Assembly: GCA_029204225.1 (NCBI GenBank)
Contig: CM055112.1
Span: 24,900,529-24,964,528, forward strand
Direction of reading: 5' to 3'
Length of the DNA stretch: 64,000 bases
DNA from: Diphasiastrum complanatum
Lineage: Eukaryota; Streptophyta; Lycopodiopsida; Lycopodiales; Lycopodiaceae
Position numbers and translations under genes: made by a program. Below, in pieces: positions 36,727 through 47,514 of this stretch. The stretch's first letter is position 1; the number at the start of each line of letters is the position of its first letter. Under the pieces are notes generated by a model. That model worked only from the letters and a program-made list of their open reading frames with translations. It searched no databases and was not told the DNA's origin.

Positions 36727-39010
36727 GACTGGCCGGTCAGCTATGCGGATTTCACGGAAATGGCCATGGTTTGGGGTTTATCAAGATAACTGTTGTGCAA
36801 GGTGCTACCCACAGTGTAAGCACGGGTGCGTCCACGGTCGGGGTGGTCGACAGAACGGGGGACTTGATGAGTCAAAATGCTGCCCTTGAGGTGTAAGCAT
36901 GGTCAGTTGTCGTAGTTCTGGCCTGGCGCTGTCTGCACGTAGGACAGATGAGGCAAAGTGCTGCCTAGGTAGGTGAAAGCACGGTCTCTACCTTGTGGGG
37001 TGCGGGGCGACATATTCGAACTGTACGGGTTAACCATTGATACAGAGATGCTGCTCGAATTTGGGTGTAAAGCACGGGTGGTTAGCTGCCGGTGCGGGGT
37101 AGCTGCCGATCGTTTAGCTATAAGGGCTATCGACCAAAAAGTGGTGGGGCGTGACTGAGGCAATGTGCTGCTTAATGGTGAAAGCACGGATAGTTGGAGG
37201 GGTGTCCTATGTGGGCTGATTCTGTGATCGATTTGTATGGGCGCGGCAGGCAAAGGTCCGTTGGCAGGACCATCTCAAAGGGGGACCTTGTCTTTGTTAC
37301 TTGTTAGTAAACCTGCCTGAGTGTCTTACTTGTATGTATTCGTGGTGAGTCTTAGTACTCGTGCTTTGCCTAGTTTGCATGATTGCTTGTGATACAAGGA
37401 GTTGATGGCTCGATAAGGAACATTTCTTTTGAAGGCTGATACCATCAAAGAAAGAGGACTACAGAATCTGTGGGTCGAATTTGCAGTTCAAGTACTCACA
37501 CGTGAACGGCAACGAAACGACTCAATGTTTGCAAAGGATGGATGGCTAGCCTGTTTCTTGGGTTAGTTTCATTTGCGACAACACCCACCAAGACGCAAGC
37601 AGGAAGTCAAAAGTTGGAAAGGGCAATTTCAGGGGAGATCTTCTATGGAGCAGTTGGTCTTCATTTTGGGATGGCCACCTTCGGAACTGAAACTCACTGA
37701 GCATGGGTGATATCCAGTATCAGTTGGGTTTTTCCTCAAAGGGGAAAGACTAGGATCCTCTTCAGAGATTGGCAACAAGTTGGATCGAGCCATAATTCTA
37801 GCAGATGGGAAGCAAAGTGTTGGAAAGGCTTTTCGTCCGAAGAACTCTACTCTAAGTCCGATCAGCTAATTTTATAAGTGGAGGGGAACTATCACACACA
37901 CCTCTCTCTTGGGGCAAATTTTGAATGAAAGTTGATCAAAACGGGGGCAAATTCATACACACGAGGAGACTGGCAAACTTTGGACCTAATAAGTTGACAT
38001 GTTCTTGTTGTGGAAAGGAAAGCTTGTTATAGGCTTTCTCTGGACCATAAACGATGAGGAAACATATGAGTACGTTGGCTTGTGTTACGTGTAAGGCAGC
38101 TGATCAATGAAGGAACTGTGAAAGTTGAGTCTTGCATGAGAGACTTGGTATTTCGAACGGACGCTAAGGGACAGTTCGCGTTGAGATCGGACTAGTGCAA
38201 ACTCTAGGTGCATGTGTCTGATTCAAAGAGAGCTACTTGAAGCCAAGCTCGATGTACACTTCTTGTTTTGACTGTGAGGCAACTGACCAGTGATGGAAGT
38301 GTGAAAGTCAAGTTTTGCGCGACCGACATGGTGCTTCAAACAAACGCGAAGAGATAGTTCGTATGCGGATCAAATTGGTGCGACCCTTTGGCTTTCCACG
38401 AGGTCAATGGTTACATTTGGGTTGATTCAAAGAGCTACTTCAAGCTAAGTGAGAGGTGCATTGCGGAGTACTCAATCTTTGCCTACCTTAAAGAGCCAAG
38501 ATGGAAAAGTATCAAGATCAGGCTGGGACAAGGAGAGAAACCAAGGTGCAGAAGCAACAAGGCACGGAGTGGACCACAAAGTGGGCAATCAAACGATAAA
38601 TCCTTTGGCTCAAGGAGCCTTGATACCTGTGCGAAACTGATCAAATCTGGAGCTCAGGGAGCTTAACACAAAGTGCATCAAGGACAAATCAAGAGCTCAA
38701 AAGAGTTCCAAAGTCGAAAGTCAGAAGTTACAGGGGCAAACATTTCAAAGAAAGGCCTTTGTCACCAATTAATAAGGTTCTTGGGTTTTACGAAAGCGAT
38801 ATCAAATCTACGCTTTTCTCAGATAAAGAGATATATTCAAGTTATGTAATTTTTCAGTACAAAGAGCTGAGCCTCCGACTTGTGGCTTCAATGTTAATAA
38901 AAAGTGGCCAGTAAATTGAGTATTGTGCCAAATAGCTTAAATGTATAGTTATTTTAATTTGGAGACACCTTTATTTTAATCTGACATCTGAAGAAGACAT
39001 CAAATTTTAT
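36727..39010 (+). other. Interior of LARD-like element
   Basis: About 2.3 kb with no recognised coding domain on either strand. The first 450 bp carry five spaced copies of a motif of the form TGCTGCC...GTGAAAGCACGG. Open stretches at 38388-38666 and elsewhere show no motif. Confidence 0.7.
36798..37190 (+). repeat. Five spaced leader repeats
   Basis: Motif pairs near 36801, 36874, 36958, 37049 and 37164, spaced 70-115 bp. Each reads approximately TGCTRCC(N5-9)GTGTAAAGCACGG. Confidence 0.7.
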
Positions 39011-39024
39011 AAAGGTGGGGTGGA
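39011..39024 (+). other. Polypurine tract of LARD-like element
   Basis: AAAGGTGGGGTGGA directly precedes TGTTGTAAAGC, the inferred 3' LTR start. Confidence 0.75.
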
Positions 39025-40266
39025 TGTTGTAAAGCTAACTTTACAAGCTTTACTTCTGGCACCACTGGCGCCAGCTATGTCCCCGGCGCCAGCAGCGCCC
39101 CTGCTGCTCCCAGCGCCAATGCCGCCGGCGCCACTCCTGGCGCCACCGTGACCAGAATCCAACCGGCGCCAAGTTCCTATGGCTGAAAATCTTTGATCGG
39201 TTCTAGCGGAGTCTAGAGAGCTCAGATCGATGTGCAATCACCTCACACGATCTAGGCATGATTAAACGAAACCTGGGGATCAATAAAATCTAGAGAGAGA
39301 AATGACTTTCTAGAAAGAGAAAATCCTAGAGAGAGAAAAACGTGCTTTACCAGCTTGGGTAGAGTGTTTGGTATGAGGGGGGTGCCGAATCACACCAATA
39401 CTATAGGTGAGTGTGGGTTGTGACCCAGGGCGAGCTCCAACCAAGTCTCAGCCTCCCTTGCTGGAATGTTGTCATGGCTATCGCCTTGGCATGCTAGTAC
39501 CCCGGAGACTAGGGTCGGTCACACACTTGAAATGTAACCTTCTCAGATTTATCAATAAAGTGGGATTTTTCTCAAACTGACTCTGATTACCTTCTGGGTT
39601 TCAGTGTTCGGTAAAAGCGCCAGTTGTAAGGCCGCTTTAAAATTTTCAAGTTGACACATAGCTGAGGGTCGTATCTCGGGACGCCAGCAGTATGTCGTCG
39701 GGACCATTCGATCCATGGCGCTAGCGGTATGCTGTCGAGACCATTTGGTCCAGCAACTGGTTGTCTCCATATATGTCGCGGCTTGTGGTTCTGAGTGTTC
39801 CTTGCATGAACGTGAATGGGTTAAGCTCTTGGGAAACGGGCTCTAATCTGTCGGCTGAGTTGGATGGCTTGCTTGGATGGAAGTTACCTGTTTATGGCTG
39901 TCCAGTCTGGCGTGGCGCCAGGTTGGCTTCCAGTGCTCGTGACGAAGCTTTCAGTTGGTTAAGTCTGATGTAAGTCAGACCGCTTGCTTGGAATGGATGT
40001 TACTCGTTTGTAACGAAGCTTCGAGTTGGTTAAGTTTCATGTATGTCGGGCGGCTTGCTTGGAGGGAAGTCACCCACATCGGGACCCCCAATCTAGCATG
40101 GCGCCAGGTTGGATCTCAATGTTGGTTTTCGAAACTTCAAGTTGGTTAAGTCTGATCATTGTTGTTGAGTTGGCTGCTTGTATGTCAAGTGGGTTTGGAT
40201 GGCAAGAGTTGAAGGTTGGGAAGCTAAGTCGTGGTTTCCGGCTCCCTTTGGGATGCCTGCGCTACA
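39025..40266 (+). repeat. 3' LTR of LARD-like element (1242 bp)
   Basis: Runs from TGTTGT to GCTACA. It starts with a small inverted repeat (GTAAAGC TAA CTTTAC), carries a cluster of GGCGCC palindromes at 39069-39170 and an AATAAAG at about 39552. Only its last 349 bp are present in the left LTR. Confidence 0.8.
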
Positions 40267-40302
40267 CCCACAATACAGTAGCACAGTGATTCTACTTTAA
40301 TT
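40267..40302 (-). repeat. copia-2 LTR terminal segment (5' side)
   Basis: Matches 31086-31121 at 34 of 36 positions. This is the outer end of the copia-2 5' LTR, cut off from the rest by the LARD-like insertion. Confidence 0.65.
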
Positions 40303-40501
40303 ATAGCTGGGAAAACACATTGCAAACTGAGAAATACTTCTGTCTAGAAACTGTTTTGAACAAGAGGACTTAATAACAAAGAACTGGCTGCTAGAAACGG
40401 GCATGAACACCTGGTTTCCAGAGTGGTAACCATCTGAAGTAACAAAGAAGAGAAGTAAAAAGAAGAAACCCATGTTCACATATTCGGCTAGAATCTGTGA
40501 G
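40303..40501. other. Unassigned spacer
   Basis: About 200 bp to the right of copia-2. No gene or repeat recognised. Confidence 0.5.
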
Positions 40502-41155
40502 CATGCTTCTATTAATTGAAGTCGACAAAGGAGGCCTGGGACACATTAGCCTCAACATATGAGACTAAAAGAGTCACTAATTACCTACGCAAGAAGCTGA
40601 TTACTAGGAAAATGGTAGAGGGTGACACAATGTCTGTTCATTTCACAAAGCTGCAGGTGCTTATTGAATAGTTTGTCACGGTTGGATTGGTAGTGAGTGA
40701 TGAAGAAGCAGTCATGATGCTTCTTAACTACCTTCTAGAGTCATTTGATCACTCGACATTAATATTTGGTAGTGTTACTCAATAGATGGATCCGCAATCC
40801 ACTAGTGTGATTCTTCTTCATGAGGAGTTGCATCGCAAGTGTGGTGATGTAGAACATGCCCTCTTTGATGGGCCAAGGGAGATAGGAAGGACGAGAATGG
40901 AGAAGAGAGCAGGAATATTGTGGAACAACTCTCTCATTCTAATTGGCTGCTAGGTGCAAAAACAGTCTAATAGACAGTTTATGCTAAAAGATAATCACAA
41001 CTTTGTGTGTTCTGATTGCCCAATAGGACCTTAAAAATTAATTTATAATCTAAAACAAGAGTACAGTCCACCGAAGACATTAGGGATGGTGTGTGGTACT
41101 ACTGAAATCAGATTTAATGTGTGAAGTATAGTTTTGAAATAAATGAAAGAGCAGT
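40502..41155 (+). repeat. A-family gag remnant and downstream segment
   Basis: Matches 52744-53385 over its whole length. The first about 390 bp are a copia gag remnant with internal stops: KLQVLIE, SDEEAVMMLLNYLLESFDHS, then DPQ and ILLHEELHRKCGDVEHALF. The remainder (40890-41155) is AT-rich, non-coding, ending GTTTTGAAATAAATG. Confidence 0.75.
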
Positions 41156-41807
41156 ATAATATCGCGAGTTCCTCAGGCGTCAAAGACAACCATCGTCTGA
41201 TCAGAAATTGATGAGTTGTAGACGTCCGTGTTCTGATCAAAGTGAGTATACAAGCGAGATCAAACAGCAATGAAAGTGCATTCAATCACAACAAGCATTC
41301 ATCTACATTGTACACAGATAAAAATGTGCTATTGCTATATTACACTGAAGCACACATTAGAGGAGTTCTCAATATCAAAAAGACCGTTTGTAAAGATACT
41401 TTTATTTTTGTTCTTTAGTTTCGACTGTCACCAGGCCCAATCAAAATACACAGATGTGAAATCTACGTAACGTAGTTCAAATTAACTAAAAAATAAAAAT
41501 GCAATATAGAAAACTTTGAAATTTGTGTCCGGGCAGCATGGACGTATCCCATTGGTTTCTTCTTCCTGCCCGACACGTGCTAATCTATCCGATGTCAATA
41601 CCTCAGGTTAAATTTACTTGACTATGTTGGTTAGTATAATGAAATTTTCTAACTATACTAGTTACAGTTATAGAAATATAGTATGTACAGTTACATAAAA
41701 TATGGTATACAAAGTAACTGTGACTATGTTGGCATTCACATTAGATTAAATGTGATACGAAAAATTGAAATTAAGTATCATATCAGAGAGATTTTGGCGC
41801 CCAAGCT
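41156..41807. other. Spacer upstream of interrupted gene
   Basis: About 650 bp, AT-rich. Contains repeated TATAGTTACAGTTATA-like palindromic words near 41630-41730. No TATA box or other promoter element could be assigned with confidence to the gene at 41808. Confidence 0.5.
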
Positions 41808-42123
41808 TTGAGAATAGCAATGGCAAAGAGACCCAGATCTACAATCGATTCTGTGATTCTTTACAATGAGAAAGATGAAGCTGATAACTGGAAGCCAACA
41901 AAATATACGAAGAACTCATGGGTATTGCTGCATCCATCATCAAAGGGCAATTTTCGACAAAAGAAAAGAGCAAAAATGACTTACGAATCTTATTGGAAAG
42001 CAAAACTTTTGGAGTTTAAGACTACTCCGAGAGGACAATCAATATCAGAAGTCTTAGTGCAACATGTATATATGCATTCAGAAATCAAAGTACATGATAT
42101 CAATCCTCATGATCATCAAAAAT

Positions 42124-42236
42124 GTAATTGTAAATATATCAAAACATATGCACTCTATAGCAATCATAGGTGATTTTCTTTATTAATGCTCTTCAGATTA
42201 TGATGTAAATGCTTCAACATTGTTTTTTTCTTTTAG
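42124..42236 (+). other. Predicted intron of the interrupted gene
   Basis: Donor GTAATT at 42124 (or GTAAAT at 42130), pyrimidine-rich end TTTTTTTCTTTTAG at 42223-42236. Only donors leaving one base of a codon match the exon 2 frame. The GTGATT at 42170 does not. Confidence 0.6.
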
Positions 42237-42301
42237 ATTTCTATCCATCATGCATAAGTGAATGGGACCCCGCACAATCACTTGTAGGAATATTAGACGT
42301 G

Positions 42302-42306
42302 ATTCA
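42302..42306. repeat. Target-site duplication ATTCA, left
   Basis: ATTCA before copia-3, repeated at 48168-48172. Confidence 0.97.
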
Positions 42307-42959
42307 TGTGAAAAACTCAGATCCAAAAGATGCTAAAGTTTCATAAAGATCTTGGCCATGGAAGTTATGCACATCTAGATTGAAAAAATGATAGAAATTG
42401 TGATGTTAAGCATACTAAACATCAACTAAACATCAAGATCTGATCATAAGCTTCCACAAACAGAAACTTGCTGTCCCTGTCCGTACTTCAGAGCCTACAA
42501 CCTGCATTTCACACGTGTGAAGCCATAGCAACAAAGAAATCACAATTCTAGTGGCTAGAATGCAAGATATGAACAAAAAAGTGAGAGAGAAGAAGATGGA
42601 TCTTCAAAGAGCATAACATTCATTCAATAGAATGAAAATGAGATGTGTACATACTCGTGGAGATGGCTATTTATAGCAGCCATAGTGCCTCTTGGCCACT
42701 TGTCTTATGATAGGCTAAAATTGGGGTCCAATAGGATTCACCCATATACCTAGAAATTTGGTCAAATAGGAATGCACCAAATTATGAGCCAATAGAAGAG
42801 CTCCACACTCGACCTCCTCTAATTAATGTGACCTCAAAAGTAGTGTACACATACTTTGGGCCTCTACATACATGTATGAACCTATCTCTAACTTTTATTT
42901 GGCCATAGGCCTACAAAATCTCAAGTTAGGAAAATACTACTAGTTGACAATTTTTCACA
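42307..42959 (-). repeat. 3' LTR of copia-3 (653 bp)
   Basis: Plus-strand ends are TGTGAAAAA and TTTTTCACA. On the minus strand its first bases, TGTGA, supply the stop codon of the gag-pol ORF (TGA at 42955-42957). Confidence 0.97.
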
Positions 42960-45900
42960 CTCCCTCTTCAACTAGTTTTAGCATAGATTTAGAAAGTACA
43001 CCAAGACTTGTTCTATGCTTGAAAAATAAGTCCTTTCCCAATGCTTTGGTAAAGATATCAGCCACACATTCCTTTGATGGGACATGTTCAAGCTTGATCT
43101 CTTTTGCCAACACTTGTTCTCTCACAAAATGGTAAGCCACCTCGATATGTTTGCTCCTTGCATGGAAAACCGGATTGCTTGCTAGACTTTGGGCTGAAAG
43201 GTTGTCACAAAAGATGATTGGACTCTCTGAAAAATCCAGCAAATGAAGCTCCATAATCATCCTCTTGATCCACACCATCTCCTTTGTGCATGATGTCAAA
43301 GCTTTGTACTCGGCCTCACTAGAAGAAAGTGATATAGTTGCTTGTTTCTTCGACATCCATGAGATAGCTCCATCACCTATGAAAATAGCATGTGCATTTA
43401 TGGATTTTCTATCCATAAGGTCTCCTGCAAAATCTGAATCTGAAAAACCAAATAAGTTAGGTGATGAGCCTCTATAAACAATGCCAAAATCTTTTGTTCC
43501 CGAGATGTATCTCAAGGTCCTCTTTCCTAGTTTCCAATGTTCTATGCTAGGATCTTGCATGAATTGGCTTAATCTACCAACACAATAAGATAAATCAGGT
43601 CTTGTGATGGTTAGATATATAAGAGAACCTATTAGCTTCCTATAGAGAGTAATGTCCTCGAAGGATCTTTCATTACCTCTTATAGTTAGCTTTACATGTG
43701 ATTCCATAGGTGTATCAATAGGATTTGCATCTACCATATGAAATCTATTGAGAATAGAAATAGCATACTTCTCTTGTGAAATAAAAGTGATTTGAGAAGT
43801 TCTAATTACTTCTATTCCTAAGATATAGCTCAAAAGACCAAGATCATGCACTTCAAATTCCTTTTTTAGTGCTTTCTTGATATCTTCTATATCTTCCTTG
43901 TTCCCTCCACTTAAAATAATGTCATCCACATAAATTAGAAGGATTGTAACATCATTAGCACTAATTCTAAAGTAAAGTGAATGATCATACTCACTCATAG
44001 TGAAGTTTTGAGAAAGTAGAAAAGAGTTAAGCCTAGCATACCAACTCCTTGGTGCTTGCTTAAGACCATACAAACTTTTTTGTAGAAAACACACATGATT
44101 AGGCTTGCTATGAGAAACATAGCTCTCGGGTTGCTCCATGTAGACTTCCTCTTCAAGATCACCATTCAAGAAAGCATTAGAAATGTCTAATTGCCAAAGA
44201 TCCCATCCATAAAGAGTTGCAAGGGAAATGATTACTCTTATGCTCACCATCTTTGCCACGGGTGCAAAGGTTTCCTCATAGTCAATGCCATGCTCTTGAG
44301 CATAACCTTTAGCCACCAACCTTGCCTTCAACTTGTTGATAGATCCATCTTGATTTGTCTTTACCTTGAAGATCCATTTGCATCCAATTGCACTTTTGCC
44401 CTTTGGAAGCTCCACCAATCTCCATGTGTTGTTCTTCATAAGTGCTTCAAACTCAAGATCCATTGCTTGGATCCATTCCTCTTTTTGCCTTGCTTCATCT
44501 ACACATGAAGGTACATCAAAAGAAGTTAGGAAAGCATAGTTGGATCCATCCACCACTTGCTTACCTTTGCCATCATAAGTGAGCCTTGAGGGTTTCACTT
44601 TATGCCTTGGAGTTCTCCTTGGAATTTGACTTGAAGAGGCTTCTTCAACATCCACATCCAATGTGTCATCAACTCCATTGTCATCAAGCACATTAGTTGC
44701 AACAACACCATCATCACTTGAAACAACTTTTGGAATGTTACTTTCATCAAAAATGACATCCCTACTTGTGAACACTTTCTTGATTGAAGGAACATAAATC
44801 CTATATGCTTTGCTTACTTCACTATAACCAACAAAAATGCCCTTTCTTGAAGATGGATCCTCCTTAGTTCTATCATCAAGAGTAATGTTGAAGTAGCAAA
44901 TGCATCCAAAAGTTCTTAGAAACTTGACATTAGGCTTCATACCAAACAAAGCTTCAAAAGGGGTTTTTCCTTTCAATACAACACTTGGCCATCTATTGCA
45001 TAGGAAATTTGCACACAACAAAGCATCACTCCAAAAAGGTTTAGGAAGATTAGCATTCAATCTCATTGCCTTTGCACTCTCACACAAGGTTCTATTCTTC
45101 CTCTCGGCCACTCCATTTTGTTGTGGTGTTCTTGGACATGTGTACTCCCTCTTGATCCCATGCTCATCGCAAAAGGATTTGAATTTGTTAGAAATGTATT
45201 CACCACCATTGTCGCTCCTCAAGCATTTGATTTTGGTTGTAAATTGAGTCTCAATAGCAACTTTGAACTTGACAAACACATCAAACACCTCATCCTTGCT
45301 CTTTAGTAGATAAACCCAACAAAATCTACTAAAATCATCAATGAAAGTTACATACATCTTAGCACCTCCATTGCTAATTGTAGTAACACCATGAATATCC
45401 GAATGCAAGAGAGAAAAAGGCATCTTAGATCTAGATATAGATCTAGTATATGGCAATCTATGTGATTTAGACAAAGCACATTCTTCACAAACATGATTCA
45501 AGCAAGTAAGAGACTTGGGAAGTCCCCTTACTACCTCCTTTTTGGCTATTACCTCCAAGGCCTTGTAGTTGAGATGTCCCATCCTTTTATGCCATACCTC
45601 TTGAATTGACATTTGTTCATTTGCCATGCATCCAACTTGGTTAGCAACAACACATGCATCAAGCTTGAACAATTTCCCTTGCCTTTTCCCTTTTGCAATG
45701 ATACTACACCCCTTTTTGATCAAGCAAGCATCACCATCAAACTCAACTTTGAATCCTTTGTCAAGCATTTGGCTTACACTAAGTAAGTTCTTGGTAATGG
45801 ATGGAATGAGCAAAACATCTTTCAATTCTATATTCCTATTTGTAGAAAGTGAAATAGGAATTGTGCCAATCCCCTTGATTGCACACTCACCATCATTTGC

Positions 45901-46905
45901 GGTATAGATTACCTTCCTATCACCATCAAATGCCATTAAAGATGAAAAATACTCTTTATGATATGTCATATGAGAAGTGGCTCCACTATCAATCCACCAA
46001 GGATCAATGTCTCCATGATTAGCCAACAAGCAAGATGACATAACAAAAGCATCATTTGAAAGAAGCTCATCCCCACCCTCATCAATAGTTAGATTGGTTT
46101 GCTTTTCCCCTTGATCCCTCTTTTTCTTAAAACAATCACTAGCAAAATGCCCTTTGACTCCACAATAGAAACATTTTAGCTTAGATCTATCCTTCTTTTT
46201 GCCAAAAGTAGAGTGCTCACCTTGGTCTTGCCCTTTAGACCAATTGCTTTTACCTTTGCCCTTGAACTTGCCTTTAGAGAACATTGCCTCCTCTTCTCCT
46301 CCTTGAGATGTAGAAGATGCTCCCACTCTTGCTTGCAACCTGAATTCTTCAGCCAACAAGACCTCTTGCAAGTCTCCAACACTTGGTAAACATTTTTGGA
46401 TAGCATAACTTTGAACAAGATTAGCATGATCATCCAACAAGCCATTGAGAATCACTTGAACAAGCTCCTCATTATTTATGCCATCATTAATGCATGCTAA
46501 CTCATCATTCAATGCTTTAACTCTCAAAACAAAAGCATGTCCACTCTCACTCTTCTTTTGCATACAAGAAAAGATTTGCCTTCTTAAAGTCAACACTCTA
46601 GAAGTAGACTTGGATTCATAAACCTTCTTCAAGGCTTCCCAAGCTTCACTAGATGATGTGCACTTACCAACCTCTTTGATAAGCTCATTTGTCACATTCA
46701 TCTTGATCATGTGAAGGGCTTTCTTTGCCCTCTTGTCATACCTCAATTGTTCTTGAGGTGCCAAAGGTCTCTCCTCCACACCTACAACAATATCCATCAA
46801 CTCATTCATCTCAAGCAAAGACTCCATCCTTACTTTCCAAGTAGAATAGTTGAGGGAGGTAAGCCTATCATTGCTTTCCAACATGTAGCCTCCATTTGTA
46901 GCCAT
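42955..46905 (-). CDS. copia-3 gag-pol polyprotein
   Basis: 1316 residues, one frame, ATG start MATNGGYMLES. Order: gag about 1-240 (LNYSTWKVRMESL, SEAWEALKKVYESKS); CCHC knuckle 245-258 (CFYCGVKGHFASDC); protease DSGA at 306-309; pre-integrase 436-480 (VWHKRMGHLNYKAL, CEECALSKSH); integrase with D503, D565 and E601 (35 residues between the last two); IN-RT linker about 720-810; RT about 828-1070 with YVDD at 992-995; RNase H with FSDSDFAGD (about 1154-1162), E1197 in SSSEAEYKAL and CDNLSAQSL (1233-1241). Gag and pol share one frame, usual for plant copia. The polyprotein should be cleaved by its own protease, reverse transcribe its RNA in cytoplasmic particles and integrate in the nucleus. 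No lesion seen. Confidence 0.97.
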   Translation of the reverse strand: MATNGGYMLESNDRLTSLNYSTWKVRMESLLEMNELMDIVVGVEERPLAPQEQLRYDKRAKKALHMIKMNVTNELIKEVGKCTSSSEAWEALKKVYESKSTSRVLTLRRQIFSCMQKKSESGHAFVLRVKALNDELACINDGINNEELVQVILNGLLDDHANLVQSYAIQKCLPSVGDLQEVLLAEEFRLQARVGASSTSQGGEEEAMFSKGKFKGKGKSNWSKGQDQGEHSTFGKKKDRSKLKCFYCGVKGHFASDCFKKKRDQGEKQTNLTIDEGGDELLSNDAFVMSSCLLANHGDIDPWWIDSGATSHMTYHKEYFSSLMAFDGDRKVIYTANDGECAIKGIGTIPISLSTNRNIELKDVLLIPSITKNLLSVSQMLDKGFKVEFDGDACLIKKGCSIIAKGKRQGKLFKLDACVVANQVGCMANEQMSIQEVWHKRMGHLNYKALEVIAKKEVVRGLPKSLTCLNHVCEECALSKSHRLPYTRSISRSKMPFSLLHSDIHGVTTISNGGAKMYVTFIDDFSRFCWVYLLKSKDEVFDVFVKFKVAIETQFTTKIKCLRSDNGGEYISNKFKSFCDEHGIKREYTCPRTPQQNGVAERKNRTLCESAKAMRLNANLPKPFWSDALLCANFLCNRWPSVVLKGKTPFEALFGMKPNVKFLRTFGCICYFNITLDDRTKEDPSSRKGIFVGYSEVSKAYRIYVPSIKKVFTSRDVIFDESNIPKVVSSDDGVVATNVLDDNGVDDTLDVDVEEASSSQIPRRTPRHKVKPSRLTYDGKGKQVVDGSNYAFLTSFDVPSCVDEARQKEEWIQAMDLEFEALMKNNTWRLVELPKGKSAIGCKWIFKVKTNQDGSINKLKARLVAKGYAQEHGIDYEETFAPVAKMVSIRVIISLATLYGWDLWQLDISNAFLNGDLEEEVYMEQPESYVSHSKPNHVCFLQKSLYGLKQAPRSWYARLNSFLLSQNFTMSEYDHSLYFRISANDVTILLIYVDDIILSGGNKEDIEDIKKALKKEFEVHDLGLLSYILGIEVIRTSQITFISQEKYAISILNRFHMVDANPIDTPMESHVKLTIRGNERSFEDITLYRKLIGSLIYLTITRPDLSYCVGRLSQFMQDPSIEHWKLGKRTLRYISGTKDFGIVYRGSSPNLFGFSDSDFAGDLMDRKSINAHAIFIGDGAISWMSKKQATISLSSSEAEYKALTSCTKEMVWIKRMIMELHLLDFSESPIIFCDNLSAQSLASNPVFHARSKHIEVAYHFVREQVLAKEIKLEHVPSKECVADIFTKALGKDLFFKHRTSLGVLSKSMLKLVEEGV
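42960..42969 (-). other. Polypurine tract of copia-3
   Basis: The minus strand reads GAAGAGGGAG directly before the LTR. It also codes for the last residues of the polyprotein (EEGV). Confidence 0.9.
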
Positions 46906-47502
46906 GTTGCAATGATTGATCTCTGATCTTTGACCTGTTCCAATGCACTAAGCACTCTCTTGAATCAACAAATGAAACACAAGAAGAAATCACAAAGATT
47001 TGGAACCTAAAACCTTACTTTTTCTCTCTTTTCCTCACTTTTTTCTCAATTTTAGCCACTAGTTTTATGATTTCTTGATCAAACCAAGACCAAACCTCAA
47101 TATACTTGCTTTTCCCTCACTCCTAAGATTGAAATACACTCTTGAATCATTCAGCAAACTGAAAATCAGAGGGTTACATCAATTTTGAAGTTTTTGACAT
47201 GAAGAAGCAAGAAATTGAATCAAAAAACTATATGCTAGAATGGAAAACTAATAGGATCTTGTTGGATCTTGCATCTCCCTCTTTCCAAAACAATTTTTGT
47301 CTCCTTATTCTGATAAGTACAGAGGGAATTCGCCCTACTTCAATTGAAATGCATACAAATGATGTTTTGATCACAAAGATCCAATTTCTACACATAAATC
47401 AACAAGATTTTTAGCTAGAAACTTGATTGGAATGCTACAAAAGCAAACTCGCCCACAAATCTCTTCTAAATCTGGCAAAACCTGCACATTTGGCCGCCTA
47501 AT
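46906..47502 (-). other. Untranslated leader of copia-3
   Basis: About 600 bp between PBS and gag ATG, non-coding. It carries the packaging and translation leader functions expected here; no motif was assigned. Confidence 0.75.
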
Positions 47503-47514
47503 GCTCTGATACCA
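47503..47514 (-). other. Primer-binding site of copia-3
   Basis: The minus strand reads TGGTATCAGAGC immediately after the LTR end, a perfect match to the plant initiator Met-tRNA PBS. Confidence 0.97.

Larger units (their letters stand above)
36363..40266 (+). mobile_element. Non-coding LTR element (LARD-like), 5' LTR truncated
   Basis: A 349-bp direct repeat, 36363-36711 and 39918-40266, bounds a region with a primer site at 36714 and a purine run followed by TG at 39025. The 3' LTR is 1242 bp; the left LTR retains only its last 349 bp. The 2.3-kb interior has no gag or pol signature. It is visibly GC-richer than its surroundings. It sits inside the copia-2 5' LTR. Confidence 0.85.

Noticed and set aside
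36471-36896. Two overlapping 133-141-codon ORFs across the LARD left LTR and leader
   Set aside because: They span LTR, PBS and leader, overlap each other in different frames and contain no known domain.
42170-42175. GTGATT as intron donor of the interrupted gene
   Set aside because: It leaves two bases of a codon and puts exon 2 into a frame with an early TGA. The donors at 42124 or 42130 keep the long frame.
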